The position numbers and the translations under genes are program-made. Below are positions 1-11,320 of a DNA stretch of 64,000 bases, piece after piece. How positions within the stretch are numbered: position 1 is the stretch's first letter; each line of letters opens with the position of its first letter. The DNA comes from Lutjanus erythropterus (lineage: Eukaryota > Chordata > Actinopteri > Lutjaniformes > Lutjanidae), in the NCBI GenBank assembly GCA_020091685.1, contig CM034594.1, positions 489,981 through 553,980 of the forward strand. Reading direction: 5' to 3'. The notes beneath the pieces are model-generated. The model was not told the DNA's origin. It did not search any database and saw only the letters and a list, made by a program, of their open reading frames with translations.

Positions 1-740
1 CTGGGTGTTTAGTGGAGGAACTTGTTAGCTCTCTGTCAAGCTAAAAGCCACAAACCACAATAGCAAGGGCAGAATACATCCATTGTGCATTTATCAAATC
101 CCTAAGGAAAGTTGCAGATAAATTAAATGTGAATAGAAGTCATTAGAAGCAAGTTAAGTGTAAGCCTCTGAATCAGAGCTACCTGGAAAGTGTTTGCAGA
201 GGGAGTCTTTATTATTGTTGAATATTACGTGTCACACAATGCAACCTTAATGGAATCCGATGACATGCACCACGCCGGCTAAACGGATTACTCTCCTCAT
301 GTCTCGCCCACCAGCACTCACCGCTGGCATCGCTTGCAACAAGCCACTGACTCAAGATTGCTCCAGTTTTGAACTTCCCACAGGGACTTCAATAACTGCA
401 ATTTATTACGTGGCAGTATAGAAACGGGGCAAGTTTTTTTTTTAACAGTCCCTCCGTCCCCCTCATTTTTCTTCGCTCCTCTATCGTTGTGTTCTTACTC
501 TGTTGTCACACTGGTTCCGATCGGCTACCCGCACATCACAAACCACCGTCTTGCTCTTTTTTTTTCTTCTTCTTCTCTTCTCCTCTGTCTCCAGCTCGAG
601 TACTCCTTCTGAGTCTTTCTCTCTGGGTGTGTGATTAGTCAGATTGAGAGCAGGTCTGCAGCTCCCTGATAGCATCCGTCTCCCCCACATGTTCCCGCCT
701 GGAACAAAATAACTTTGGAGTTAAAGAGCTGGAACTGTGA
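1..740. other. Non-coding flank with a candidate conserved block at about 215-425
   Basis: No gene is visible. The part at about 215-425 is high-complexity, non-repetitive sequence with TAATGG, CAATTTATTACG and ACTGCAATTT-type motifs. That texture resembles conserved non-coding elements near developmental and neural genes. The remainder holds T-rich and TTC-rich tracts around 430-600. The conserved-element reading is inference only, since no alignment was possible. Confidence 0.25.
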
Positions 741-822
741 GTGGTTGGTGGTGGTGTTGGTGGTGGTGCTGGTGTGTGTGTGTGTGCATGCATGTGTGTG
801 TGTGTGTTCGTGTGCGCGCGCG
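741..822. repeat. GGT/GT/GC microsatellite
   Basis: A GGT-rich stretch passes into GT dinucleotides and ends in a short CGCGCG run. Alternating purine-pyrimidine sequence of this kind can adopt Z-DNA. No gene lies beside it. Confidence 0.9.
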
Positions 823-1281
823 GTTGCTGCTATTTTTCTGCACTAAATAGGACCACTGGATACAGAGCAGGGATGGAGCTTGACTTTCATGAACATGAGT
901 GTTGTAGTTGAGGCCTCTGACTATGCTGCCATGTTAGAGATGTTTGTAAACTCACGCCTGCCAAAAAGAAACAATGTCACCTGTTTCTTGACCCGCAAAT
1001 TTGTAGAATTAATATTTTTTAATTAAGTGAGATAATGAAATAAGGGAATGAGTCAATTATTGCTTATAAAGGGAACAGAAAGTTAGACACAATATTAATA
1101 GGATACAGAGATATGGAATGTGAAGAAAATTACTTTATAAAACATACTTTTGGCTGTTCCTTACTTTTCACAAGACTTATAATGAGTTAGGATTTAATTC
1201 TAGACATTAGATTATACTTGTATTTTTAGGAAATTATTAACCGTAGGCATGTACTGACAAGGGCTTAAGTTAGAAAAGTAC

Positions 1282-1410
1282 TTTAACATTTTGGGAAATA
1301 TGCTTCATTGCTTTCTTGCTGAGATATACAGTATCTGTCCATTAAAAATGAAGCCATGACAGGGAGACATTAGCTCAGCCTAAAGACTGAAAGCAGGAAA
1401 CAAATGACAG
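1282..1410 (+). repeat. Fragment of a fold-back MITE common in spiny-rayed fishes
   Basis: The stretch begins TTTTGGGAAATATGCTT, continues with a GCTTTCTTGCTGAGA-type segment and ends TAAAGACTGAAAGCAGG. I recognise this order as one arm of a non-autonomous fold-back element that is frequent in percomorph genomes. Other copies in this window are at 2395-2842 and 33130-33510. The opposite arm is missing, so this is a decayed fragment. The family was assigned from memory. Confidence 0.5.
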
Positions 1411-1977
1411 AAGTGTAAAACGTTCATGATGGAGGGGAATTGGGAGCTGGTGCCAAATTGGTACAGGTTCCTAATTGGTACGTACCATTGATAAGCTCCT
1501 GGACAAATGATGCTATAGTCGGTATTTCTGTAATGTTATTTGTTCTAACATAACTTTTTTAAATATAGCATAGTATTTTTCAAGTCCTAACCATGCCCTA
1601 ATGATAACGAAACTGCCAGCATCAGATGACCATGCATTCGTGTTTACATTCTGTGCTCTCCAGTCATGGCTGATAAGGCTAAATGTTCTGAATCTAACCA
1701 AAATGAAACTAAATGCATCGTAAAAAAAAGGGAAATGAGAGAAATGGAGGTAACACCAGCAACTTCATGAGGACCTTACAAATGCAGCACTTTATAAATC
1801 TGAAGCAGTACAGTGTTTGCCTGCTTCAGCAAAGTGGCTTCTGCAGCTAACATTAAATCCTGAGTGCAGCCTCCCAGCTCCGATGCTGATGGGATTAGTC
1901 AGACAAAAAAATGCAACTGTCATGACCTTGTCAATCAAGGTAACCCTCTCATTATCATTATAAAATAAATTTGCAGT

Positions 1978-2212
1978 TATTAAGGGGATAGTTCACCCAA
2001 AAATGAAAATTCACTCTCTATCTACTCACCCTCATGCCGAGTGAGGGTCAGGTTAATTTTGTTTGTCCACAAAACACCGCAGAAGTTTCACTGGACAACA
2101 GTGTGAATGGTGCTGAGTTTTCAACTGGAAAAAACAACTGGAAAAAAACACATAAAATGCCTCCATAGTGCTTGTCTGGTGTCTCCTAAAGTCCCAACAT
2201 GCTGTTCGCACA
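1978..2212 (+). repeat. Interspersed repeat starting GGGATAGTTCACCC
   Basis: The motif GGGATAGTTCACCCAAAAAT is followed by ATCTACTCACCCTCATGCCG, a GTCCACAAAAC block and a CATAAAATGCCTCCATA block. This block order is a high-copy fish repeat, probably a non-autonomous DNA transposon. The copy appears diverged and 3'-truncated, and it runs into unrelated sequence near 2212. Confidence 0.5.
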
Positions 2213-2394
2213 CTGTCACACCACACACACCCAGTTCAGACAGTGCGCACATGAACATGGCTCCAAGCTGAGGCGCTGACACTCTGGTAAAAACATGGCG
2301 TAATTGACATTTTTTTTAGTCAACGTGGCATGTTGGAGCTGTAGGAGAATATCAGTATTGATTGCAGTATTGATAAATCCCATCAGGCACGTGC

Positions 2395-2842
2395 CACCCT
2401 GTAAACCCACATTTTTTTTTGTTTTTACACTGACATTTAAAAAAAGAAACAAGATATGAGCTTTCAATTAGGGAGCGTGAGGGAGACTATCTCTGTCTTG
2501 CTCTCTCTCCCCCACACATGCACTCACACCCATTATCAGTATTATAAGCCCATCTGGTGAGCTGTTTGCCAACATCGGACTTGTGAGGCCTCTTTTAACA
2601 TCCTGTTTGTGGTGTGAGACAAAGACAAACTACATAGCTGCTGTATTAAGAGGCAGGCAGATTTTATTACCTTCAGACAGAGCGAGGCTAGCTGTTTCCC
2701 CTGCTCCCAGTCTTCATGTTAATCTGGCTAACCATCTCATGGCTATAGCGTCATATTTAACAGGAGGACATAAAAAATGCACCGATCTTCTCATCTAATT
2801 GTCAGCAGGAAGGTGAATAAACATAATTCACCAACATTTTTC
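2395..2842 (+). mobile_element. Fold-back MITE interrupted by a 169-bp insertion
   Basis: The left part (about 2395-2480) has the CCTGTAAACCCACA, GTTTTTACACTGAC and AACAAGATAT blocks of the fold-back MITE. The right part (about 2652-2842) has AGGCAGGCAGATTTTATTAC, AGGCTAGCTGTTTCCCCTG and the GATCTTCTCATCTAA end. In intact copies known to me these blocks are nearly adjacent. Here they are separated by 2483-2651, which is an inverted copy of 6603-6771. The left terminus is hard to place. The element is non-coding. Confidence 0.5.
2483..2651 (+). repeat. Inverted duplication, copy 1 of 169 bp
   Basis: Read on the plus strand this segment matches the reverse complement of 6603-6771 over its full length, with one mismatch that I can see (A near 2645 versus G in the other copy). 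It starts GAGACTATCTCTGTCTTGC and ends near CTGCTGTATTAAGA. Flanking sequence on both sides is unrelated between the copies, and the match ends abruptly. This copy lies inside a MITE, so it is probably the derived one. Confidence 0.9.
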
Positions 2843-4070
2843 ATCGCTTTCGGGGTTATGAAATGACACCGATCAATAAAGGTTCTCCCCATGCTATTAA
2901 CACCAACGTGTGTGTGTTACAGGTTCATAAGTGTGAGCTCAGCAGCTCAGTTGAAGGTTCTGCTCACAGGGGCAACTTTCTGCTTTGTCAGGCACTGCTT
3001 TCCTGATGGAAAGAATAAAAGATTTACGCCTACTGACATCAAAATGCTACCGCTCCCTAGAACCACCATCAGCTTTAGCAACAGGCACTATTTCTCTCTC
3101 CCTTGTTTCCTTGACTCTCTGTCTTTATCTTTGGGGACCTGTGAGGCATACATGCGGGAATGGGTCTTAACTGCAGAGACTTGATGTGACAAGTGGGAGA
3201 GCAGGCACTGTGACCTGCCAACCTTTAAGCTGCCCGAGGCAATGTTCATTGAAATGAATTAGAAAAAGTCTGATTGGTATTTTGAAGGAAATAAGATGCA
3301 GCTCAGTGAGGGCAGCTGTCTGCTTGAATCACATATTCAAGCGATCAGAAAAGTCGAGTCACAAAAGGTGCTTTAGGGCAGGCGCTGTGTCCCAGTGGTA
3401 GAGCTATAATAAACTGTACCTGGCTGCAATATGTCAAGTGAATTTCAAGGCAGACCAGCTAGAAACCTCTGAGATCTCAGAACAATAACTATGAATATCC
3501 TTTTGCAGAGTTATATGGGATAGAGATTTGATAGACTTATTACTTTAAATGCTATTGTTGGAAAGTTGCTTTGGTCCTTGGAAATGTATTTCTAAAGAAG
3601 AAGAAAAAAAAAATCCCCTGAATAAGTTAGAGGGCTTGCAGCACCTTTTCCTCTCTTTCATTCCTCTTCTTATGCATGCAAAAGAATCCTGAAAACATTC
3701 CCAGAACAAACTCCAGTCACTTTGAAAATCCATTACTCCAACAATAAACAATCCATCTAATAGTTTGGGTGACAGTGGCATGCTTGAACTGAGTTAAAGC
3801 TCTCATGATTTTAATTCAGAAATATTGTTTGGTCTAAGGCCAAAAAATAGCCCATCGAGGACAAACCTCCTGCCGATTCAGGGCTATGGACAGCACCAGA
3901 AGTCACTGAACTGACATGTTCAGCAAGTATGTGGATTTTTGGAGCAATTGGCATTTTCTTTTGGGATAATGTATTTATTTGGGATAATGTTTTTACCTGT
4001 CAGACAAATGAGCTTTCAGTCCAAAGGAAATAAGTTGGAAAAACATGCACATCCTAAAATCCACTTAGGA
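2843..4070. other. Non-coding, no recognised feature
   Basis: No gene or recognisable repeat family is seen. A short segment near 3377-3410 resembles the first half of a tRNA-derived SINE (CCCAGTGGTAGAGC), but no second half follows. Short open frames here have no family resemblance. Confidence 0.5.
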
Positions 4071-4074
4071 TAAT

Positions 4075-4118
4075 AAGTAAATAAATAAATAAACAAACAA
4101 ACAAATAAATCAATAAAG
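4075..4118. repeat. AAAT/AAAC tetranucleotide tract
   Basis: Imperfect tandem AAAT and AAAC units. A short ATGCAC triplication follows at 4157-4174. Confidence 0.85.
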
Positions 4119-4377
4119 TTGTTACAAGAATTTATTATGCAGTTAAGCAATGTTTCATGCACATGCACATGCACAGGCTCTTCCTCAGACTTCTAAAATA
4201 TACAAAGTTGCCATCTTAAATACCCATAATACCTCCGATAAACCCCATGTGACATATCCCCACGTGTTACAAACAGTTAATCATGAAATATAGTGGAAAG
4301 ATACACATATCATGTTAAACAATTCATTCACAACACTAAAGTGTTGCTTAAAGAATCAAACATCATCAATATGAATC

Positions 4378-4455
4378 AGCATTAATACACAGCATTAAGC
4401 ATAACATTAGGCAAAAGCATCAGGCATAAGCACAAAGCAATAGGCATACACACAG
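4378..4455. repeat. Degenerate short-period tandem repeat
   Basis: Variants of GCATTAAGCATAA, GCATCAGGCATAAG and GCAATAGGCATA recur about every 12-16 bases. The units are diverged, which suggests an old simple repeat. Confidence 0.5.
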
Positions 4456-4601
4456 ACAGAATAATTAAGGGAATACGTAGTGTTTAGGTATAGCCAGACA
4501 TTTTTAGACCATTGCAGTCCTGAAATAATGTACCATCGGAAGAATGGGCAGTCCTAGTTGGGACAAGGAACCATTTACCCAGTCATCTGGTTAGCATAGC
4601 C

Positions 4602-5078
4602 CAGTGGTTTTTAAACTTTTTTGTGCTCAAGCCACGCCCAAGGACACGCTAAAACTTCAAGGCACACCTGTTTTTATATCTGTGCAAATTAGCTTCTATA
4701 TCTTATTGTTATGACTCTTATCACTCAGTAAACATTATTTTTATTCAGTAACGCCACTAATAAAATATTTAATAACAGAATAATTCATTTGAAACTTACA
4801 TTAAAACAATAACACTCCAATTTCAACCAGACAGGTCACAAAATTAAAATTAGCAGCGACAGACAATAATTCCCACCATCTGGCAACTGCATGAACGGCA
4901 AAAAATGAGGTTAGCTTTGCAGGAAGGTTTTTAAATGATTTTTAGGGTATACAATTTGCCTCTGTATTGGGTGTACAAAGTACTGATATATTAAATTAAA
5001 AATGCATTAATAACATTATTATTATTGCATTTGTCACAAAATTCCCCGGCACACCTGGACTTGCCACACACACCAGTG
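4602..5078 (+). mobile_element. Non-autonomous hAT-like element
   Basis: It opens CAGTGGTTTTTAAACTTTTT, a classic hAT-Charlie-type left end, followed by AAGCCACGCCCAAGGACAC. It closes in a CCCCGGCACACCTGGACTTG and CACCAGTG region, as such elements do. The AT-rich interior has no transposase frame. The right boundary is approximate because a GT-rich stretch follows it. Confidence 0.5.
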
Positions 5079-5279
5079 CTGAGGTACATTGGTGTGTGTG
5101 GCACCTCAAGGAATATTTTAATTACTGCCTGTGCCTGAAAATCACATCTCATCAACATCATTTAGTGTTAAAGGCATAGAAATGTCAGGCTACGCACAAA
5201 ATGGTGACAAAATAAGTAGTCACTCAAGTGTTGCATGCATTAGTCAGAGTGTGTTGTGGGGAGGGGGTTCTGGAGTTCA

Positions 5280-5502
5280 AGTTTTCCTCTTCCTTCATTT
5301 TCCCTCCCTCTGCATTTTCTCTTTGGTGCCTGGAGGAAAGAGCTCCGTGCTCTTGTTCTTTTGTGCTCTCCTGCTTTTCTTTCCAGGCTCATTCTCTTTC
5401 ATCTTCTCCTGGACCCTTATCCCTCCTCCTTCCTTCTACACTTTCTTTGCTTTCTCTTCCTCGTTACTCAGACCGTATGCGCGCGCACACACACACACAC
5501 TT
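5280..5502. repeat. Pyrimidine-rich tract ending in a GC/AC microsatellite
   Basis: The plus strand is strongly C/T-biased (TTCC and TCTC runs) and ends in GCGCGCACACACACACAC at about 5479-5500. Three overlapping open frames across it are rich in Ser, Leu and Phe because of this composition, not because of coding. Confidence 0.75.
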
Positions 5503-5539
5503 AGGATGCAAATATCCATCCAACATTATGTCTTTGTTT

Positions 5540-6602
5540 GAGGAAGCATAGCTGGCCAGAATACCAACGTGTGGAAGCCACCTGTGAGGCCTGTTCCCAG
5601 CAGCAGGAAGGAACTGATTGCTACGGAGCCTTCCTCAGCGATAGATGGACTTTGTTCACAAATGCTGGAGCACACATACGGCTGACTGACCTTGCTGAAG
5701 CCTCCACATGCCCTCCATTATGTTTGTAATAGAGTTTTCATCAGAGGCATTTTCACAATGTGTTGTTCACACGCAGAAAGACACAGTGTTCGCACTCCCC
5801 CACACATTTATATACAGTGGTTTTGGAAAAGCTTCACATGTCTCCTACGCTACATTTAATATGACAAGCCCACCTACAGGAGCAGATAGACACATTCATT
5901 GTCATTTGTAATAATGACAACGGAAGCATTCCCAATATGCAATACATTCTATACACTTTTGTGTCAAACATCCTCCAAGTTGTCAAGTATATCTTTAACT
6001 TACATTGTATTGCTGAGTCACTGTTTAATCGTTAAATCTCAGATGTCAAAAATCCTGAAAAAGTTACCACCAGAGCCCAATGTGATGATTCAAATTCGCT
6101 TGTTTTGTTAGAAGAAACAGTCCAAACCCCACATTTATTTGTTGTTTTTTTTTCTAAAGAAGAAAATGGGAAAAGCAACAAATTATTCTGTTTGTCGAAT
6201 TACTGAAAGAAATAATAGATTAGGAGATGTCAGTCAGTCAACTAAGTAAACTTTTCAACTAAGATCTGTGTTTTAGACGATATGAATCTTTAGGTATCGG
6301 TGGACTGTCAACTGTATGAACACGTAGTTTGGTCTCCTTAATGTGGCTGCAGCAGTTTCACATGAAATGCGTTTCTCAGCAGTATTTCCTCATGGTGATC
6401 ACAGCACTGCTTTCACACATACCTCCTAGTTTGCGGCTTCCCTCCAGTAATCTTGCAAGCACAATCCACCATGTTGCAACCATTTGTCAGCTTGCTGTTT
6501 TAATCACAGCTTTCCAGCAAGTCAGCTGGTCACTTTCTGCCATGCATTAAAGGTGATCGCTTGTTAGACCTTGATCACAGCAGTGACAAAGTGATTGAAG
6601 CT
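5540..6602. other. Non-coding, no recognised feature
   Basis: Mixed unique sequence. No gene, RNA gene or repeat family was recognised. Confidence 0.5.
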
Positions 6603-6771
6603 TCTTAACACAGCAGCTATGTAGTTTGTCTTTGTCTCACACCACAAACAGGATGTTAAAAGAGGCCTCACAAGTCCGATGTTGGCAAACAGCTCACCAG
6701 ATGGGCTTATAATACTGATAATGGGTGTGAGTGCATGTGTGGGGGAGAGAGAGCAAGACAGAGATAGTCTC
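6603..6771 (-). repeat. Inverted duplication, copy 2 of 169 bp (probable source)
   Basis: This is the reverse complement of 2483-2651 with one visible mismatch. It lies in otherwise unique sequence rather than inside a transposon, and it abuts a candidate conserved block (6840-7130). It is therefore the likelier original copy. The near identity implies a recent event or gene conversion between the copies. Confidence 0.9.
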
Positions 6772-6839
6772 TCTTGCCCCCATGCCACTGTGTCTGCCTA
6801 TCTCTGTCTCACAAAGACTCGCACTCTCACACAGACACA

Positions 6840-7130
6840 TACACTCGGCAGTGTAATGCAATCAGCAGGAGCAGCAAACACAAGCAGAGAACATCTGCGG
6901 AGCAACAGAAAGCCAAATCCTCTCCGCTGGGAGACAGTGACCATGGACACACCGGCATATGGATGGGCCAGAGCTTTCCAACGAGGCCAAATAATGATTG
7001 ATGCTAGCAGTCGCTCGCTACACAACAGTCTGTGCATACCCAATTCACCAGAGAGGCTCCGTCGCAGCCAAATGAGCAAATAAACCATAATTTCATTGTC
7101 ATTGACGATCAAATTATCCTGCTAGTCTAA
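6840..7130. other. Candidate conserved non-coding element
   Basis: Complex, non-repetitive sequence with homeodomain-like motifs (AATAATGATTGATGC and CATAATTTCATTG). No convincing reading frame is present; open frames on both strands lack family resemblance. Conservation is inferred from sequence texture only. Confidence 0.25.
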
Positions 7131-7600
7131 TTTGGACCAGGGTGCACATGGTTAGTAAGTTTCTGTTTTGCTGTATCTGCCAATGGGAAGGAAAAGAACA
7201 ATAATAAGAATGGTATTATGCCTTGTGTGTCACTGAAACTTTTAAGCTGAGAAATGCAATGCATCCGTTTTTGGCAGAATGCTGAGTTGGAGGATGACGA
7301 AAAATTCTGTAACAGCCATCTTAAACTTACAAGCCCCAGCATAAATCCCATCTAGCATTGAATTCATATTTGAAGTAATGTTGTTGGTATAAATCCACCA
7401 TTGTTACCAAGAAACACTTGTCTTTGGTTTAGCTGTGATAAGCTTATATTGCAAAAAATCACATCATATTATACAACTCGGTTACTATAAATAATATGAC
7501 AAATTTTGATGGTTTAGATTAATTAGTTATCCCTGACTAAGATTTTTTGAGTCAAATAAGATTTGGCAGTCCAATACAAATTCCTGTAAATCCTTTGGCC

Positions 7601-7752
7601 TTTATTTGACAGAGACAGCTGAAGTGAAGATAGGAAACTGAGTGGAGAGCAAAGGGCCACAGGTGGGAGTCAAACTAATGGCCGCTGCAAAGGACTGATC
7701 GCCTCAGTACACGAGGCGCAGGTTCTAACACCTGAGCTGCAGGAGTGTCCTA
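7601..7752 (-). mobile_element. tRNA-derived SINE, minus orientation
   Basis: On the minus strand a tRNA-like head is visible. An A-box-like part lies near CACCTGAGCTGCAGGAG (about 7730-7748, as written on plus). The plus-strand GGTGGGAGTCAAACTAATGG is the reverse complement of a B-box-like sequence. The tail follows as TTTATTTGACAGAGACAGCT with AGGAAACTGAGTGGAGAG. This matches a SINE layout common in percomorph fishes. It is diverged from a functional tRNA, so no tRNA gene is called. Confidence 0.6.
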
Positions 7753-8790
7753 CATCGTCCTATAGTTCAATTATAAAATCAGTGGACATGTGGAGCGTCT
7801 CTAATCCAGCTACAGCACTGCCGCTGTCCCCTGGCCCCTGGGCTGTACGCGCCGCACTCCTTCACATCGTGAATTAAAGTTTTCTTTTGACCAAACCAGG
7901 GTTGGTGATTGTTGAAAACCAAGATATTTTTGGTGAGTTTTATTTTATTTGAATGAAGCTGACGATTATGCTGTTTCTGGTGAGTTTGGTGAGAACAATA
8001 AATCAGCTGTTTCTAGTTAAAACATATCTTACTCTTTAAAAAGGGTCTCTCTCTGTTATAATCCTTTCTATGATGTCATCGGGCATAACAGTCTGAACCT
8101 GTCAGTGATCAAAAACAAGCACAAGCAAACAAGCAAGCACCATCTGCCCTGCGTGTTCTGCTGGTCTGCTCTGATGAACACCACGTCACGCTGCTTTCCA
8201 TTTCTATCACGCTTCTCCTCTTCCATCACAGTTAGTTTTGTGGTTTGAGGTGATTTAGAGACTTGATTCGTTAAGTTTAAAGAACGCCATACTGTTGCAA
8301 TGGCGCAGCTAAAAAACAGTAACTGAGACTTGTTTACCAACCACGCCGTTGCATTTTGTTATGAGGATCTTTTAATAAGAGCACCAGCTAATATAAAAAT
8401 ACAGTTTTGAGTCTCCATAATAATTCTTTAAAATGTTCTCCCTTTGCATTTTTGTCAGCCTGCGTCTTATCCTGTAACTGTAATGCAGACTGACTGACAA
8501 AGGAAAAAAAACATAAATGCTTGACTGGAAGAATCTCAGCTGACTGAGGGGTCTCTGACTGATGATATGAATCGTCAGCTATCAGGACGAAGCCCTAGTT
8601 TAGATATTTAACTATTTGTATTGATGGATGTGGGCTTTGTGGTGATCATTAATGGTGTGTAGTTTACTAATAATTTAATAACTGATATGATACACATCAA
8701 AATGACAGGGAAGTGTAGACAATTCACAGATCTATCAAAATATCTGAATGCTGTTTTGTTATAATTCTAGGCGTGCTTAGGCATACATCA
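7753..8790. other. Non-coding, no recognised feature
   Basis: Unique AT-rich sequence. No gene or repeat family was recognised. Confidence 0.5.
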
Positions 8791-8799
8791 GGCATAAAT

Positions 8800-9230
8800 T
8801 TCTCTTGTCCCATAACAGTACAAACTGGGCCCTGTTTTTGTGCTCTGCCAACCACGCAGTGACCTTGCAGCAGTGAACTGACAGTAAAGTGACGTTGCAA
8901 GCAGATGTTTTCTCACCTGCATCTGTTCTGTAGTTGTCTGCAACATATCCGGTGCTAAATGGGTTGAGGGCAGCATTAATGGGGAGGCAACCTGTGACAC
9001 ACTGCAATTTTAATATCAACACTAATTTCTGCACCCCTTCCACCATGTCTTATTGCAGGCACTGACTTTACAATGCTGCATGTGCACATAAAATAGATGT
9101 GGTTGATTAAATCCCGGCCTCCAGGTGGGGACAGCAGGTCTGCCATGTATTCCATTTGCAGCTTGTAATTTGAGGAATGTGGCGTGCATTTTCAAAGCGC
9201 TGCACAATTTCACACGAGTCATCCAGTGTT
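8800..9230. other. Candidate conserved non-coding block
   Basis: High-complexity sequence with AGCATTAATGG, TGCAATTTTAATATC and GATTAAATCCC motifs, the last resembling a TAATCC-type homeodomain site. It lacks simple repeats and transposon ends. Two overlapping minus-strand frames of about 70-90 codons have no recognised domain. The enhancer-like reading is inference. Confidence 0.25.
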
Positions 9231-10730
9231 GCTACCTAGATTAAATGTTTTGCAACTATAAGCACACTTTTTAAAACAGGAAAACAAACAAGTTCATGTG
9301 ACATTTTGCACAGGGTCCAAATTTCTGCAGTCTATAGTCAGAGCTGCAGTTATTATGAGCAAAATAGGAGATGGAGAAGTGAAGACAGACAGTTACATAT
9401 AAGCATCGCACATAATTGTTGACACAGCACTATTTCTATGTTTGACTGGAAAGTTGAAACTGTGGTCACCATTCTGGCTGCACCACTATGTTGCACAGAA
9501 AGAGCACCATTGTCTTTATCTGCAGAAAATTTGATATTTTATTAACTAAAAATCTGAAATCCGAGTATGAACATAAGAAATATGGAAATATTTGTATCCA
9601 ATCTCGGAAAAGTGTCAGCCCTAATATTTGAAAATGACCAGACACATCATCAGCTGTTGTGTGTGTTGGTCAAAACATACACACGTGTTCTTGGATGAAA
9701 CTTGCATCATGGCACACATTGTCTCTGCTGCATGCCTCATATTGCTCCGTGTACTGTGTGTTATATGTTTTACTGTACAAAGAGTTACTAGAGGAAATAC
9801 AGAGACATATTTTTGTATACAGACTGTGTGCCAGGTGTGTGCACATTTGGAAACAAATAGAAGCCTGACTAGCCAGTGAGATGATTGGTTACTTCCAGAT
9901 TGCACCAGATTGGCTGTCGATGTAAGAAGCCAAGCTGACCTGCTGATGCAGGTGTGACAGAATACCACCATAATTGCCAACAGCCCTTAATACACTTGTT
10001 TCCCCCCTTACTTAACCCATTATGTGGGTTGTGCACTCACCTTGATTACCAAAATAGGGCACCATGTGCCTTAGGGGAACAAGCCTGAATTTAAAAAGTT
10101 GTCCAAAGACCTGATGAAAAAAAACACAGAATAAACAAGCTTTCTTTTTTGTTTAGACCTTTTGTGCCACCACTACCTCCCTGTAGTAGTTTGTTAATGA
10201 AAGACAAGTATATGTTATTTCACACAGTGTCTATTCTGCTGTCCAGCTGCAGTAAAGAGACTGGTGTCTATTTAAACAAATATATAGACTTTTCTATGTA
10301 TTGTTGCTATATGTCTTTGAGACAAGTGTGTCCATTGATCTTCCATCTGCCCTCACACTGTGGCTCTGTTGCACAAAACAGTCAGGCTGTGCTTTACATG
10401 CACTCTGCATAGTGCTGCTATTTGTTACTGCATCTGTGCACTTTACACTGCAGCCTCTGAGGACATATCGGGTGGCTCAATTACTCACATGCATAAGTAT
10501 CCACAAACACCTCTATTGTCAGATGTATTTCCAGTGGTGACAACAATGCTTAAGGGGAAATTATTGTCTTGGAATCCGCAGAGTTTTATTGAAATGTGTC
10601 CATGTTAGTGTGTGACCTCTCCAACTAGAAACACAAAGACGTTTTTGTTGGCTGCAACAGGAGGATTTCCCAAAAGGCCAGCCTGAAGCTGACATGTTTG
10701 TTTCAGCAGCTTGTGTACCTCCACATCTCC
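9231..10730. other. Non-coding, no recognised feature
   Basis: Opposed short frames at about 9621-9980 occur on both strands and match no protein family I know. Nothing else stands out. Confidence 0.5.
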
Positions 10731-10731
10731 A

Positions 10732-10732
<1 letters not shown>

Positions 10733-10786
<54 letters not shown>
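10733..10786. repeat. AC microsatellite, about 26 units
   Basis: An uninterrupted AC run. It creates poly-Cys/Val frames on the minus strand that should be ignored. It is likely length-polymorphic. Confidence 0.95.
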
Positions 10787-10789
<3 letters not shown>

Positions 10790-11273
10790 TGTCACTTTTG
10801 CATGGTCCCATTTACTGCAGTTGATTTGACAGTGTGTACATATGTGAGTGTAATGTAATTCGACTTGCAGACTTCCTGAGTGTAATGAAACTCTTCTGCA
10901 GGAGCTGTGGCATGAGATTCAATAAGAAGGGTGACCTTGTTATTCTGTAAATATTGATATAAATAGTATGTCAATGTATTAATTAGCACTGTCCATGTTG
11001 TAATTTTTAGTACCTGATGTGATAACTTATACAGTCGTTGGTGAATGTGATCATCTATGGTGTTTGAAGTGCTGGAAGTCTCTCTACCATTTGCAGAATT
11101 TTTTTCTTTTACACGTCATGTGATGGAAACTACAACCAGTTCTCTACCATTCCATCCATCATCCACTTATCCATCTTATTCTCTCTTTAGTTTTTAGGCT
11201 ATCACCTCTCACCATGGAAATACCACCACAATGACATGTTGTTTCTCACAATTTATCAGCAAGTGACACATGC

Positions 11274-11320
11274 TATACACACACACACACGCACACACAC
11301 ACTCACACACACTCACAAAG
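11274..11320. repeat. Interrupted AC microsatellite
   Basis: AC units broken by GC and TC substitutions. Confidence 0.9.

Noticed and set aside
3377-3410. tRNA or SINE head (CCCAGTGGTAGAGC)
   Set aside because: No B box or acceptor-stem partner follows; too short to call.
4378-4455. CRISPR-like array of short repeats
   Set aside because: Units are degenerate and contiguous without spacers, and the genome is vertebrate.
2483-6771. A 4.3-kb transposon with 169-bp terminal inverted repeats
   Set aside because: No target duplication, no transposase between the copies, and one copy sits inside a MITE, which fits a copied segment better.
10561-10811. Cys/Val-repeat peptides
   Set aside because: Translation of an AC microsatellite.
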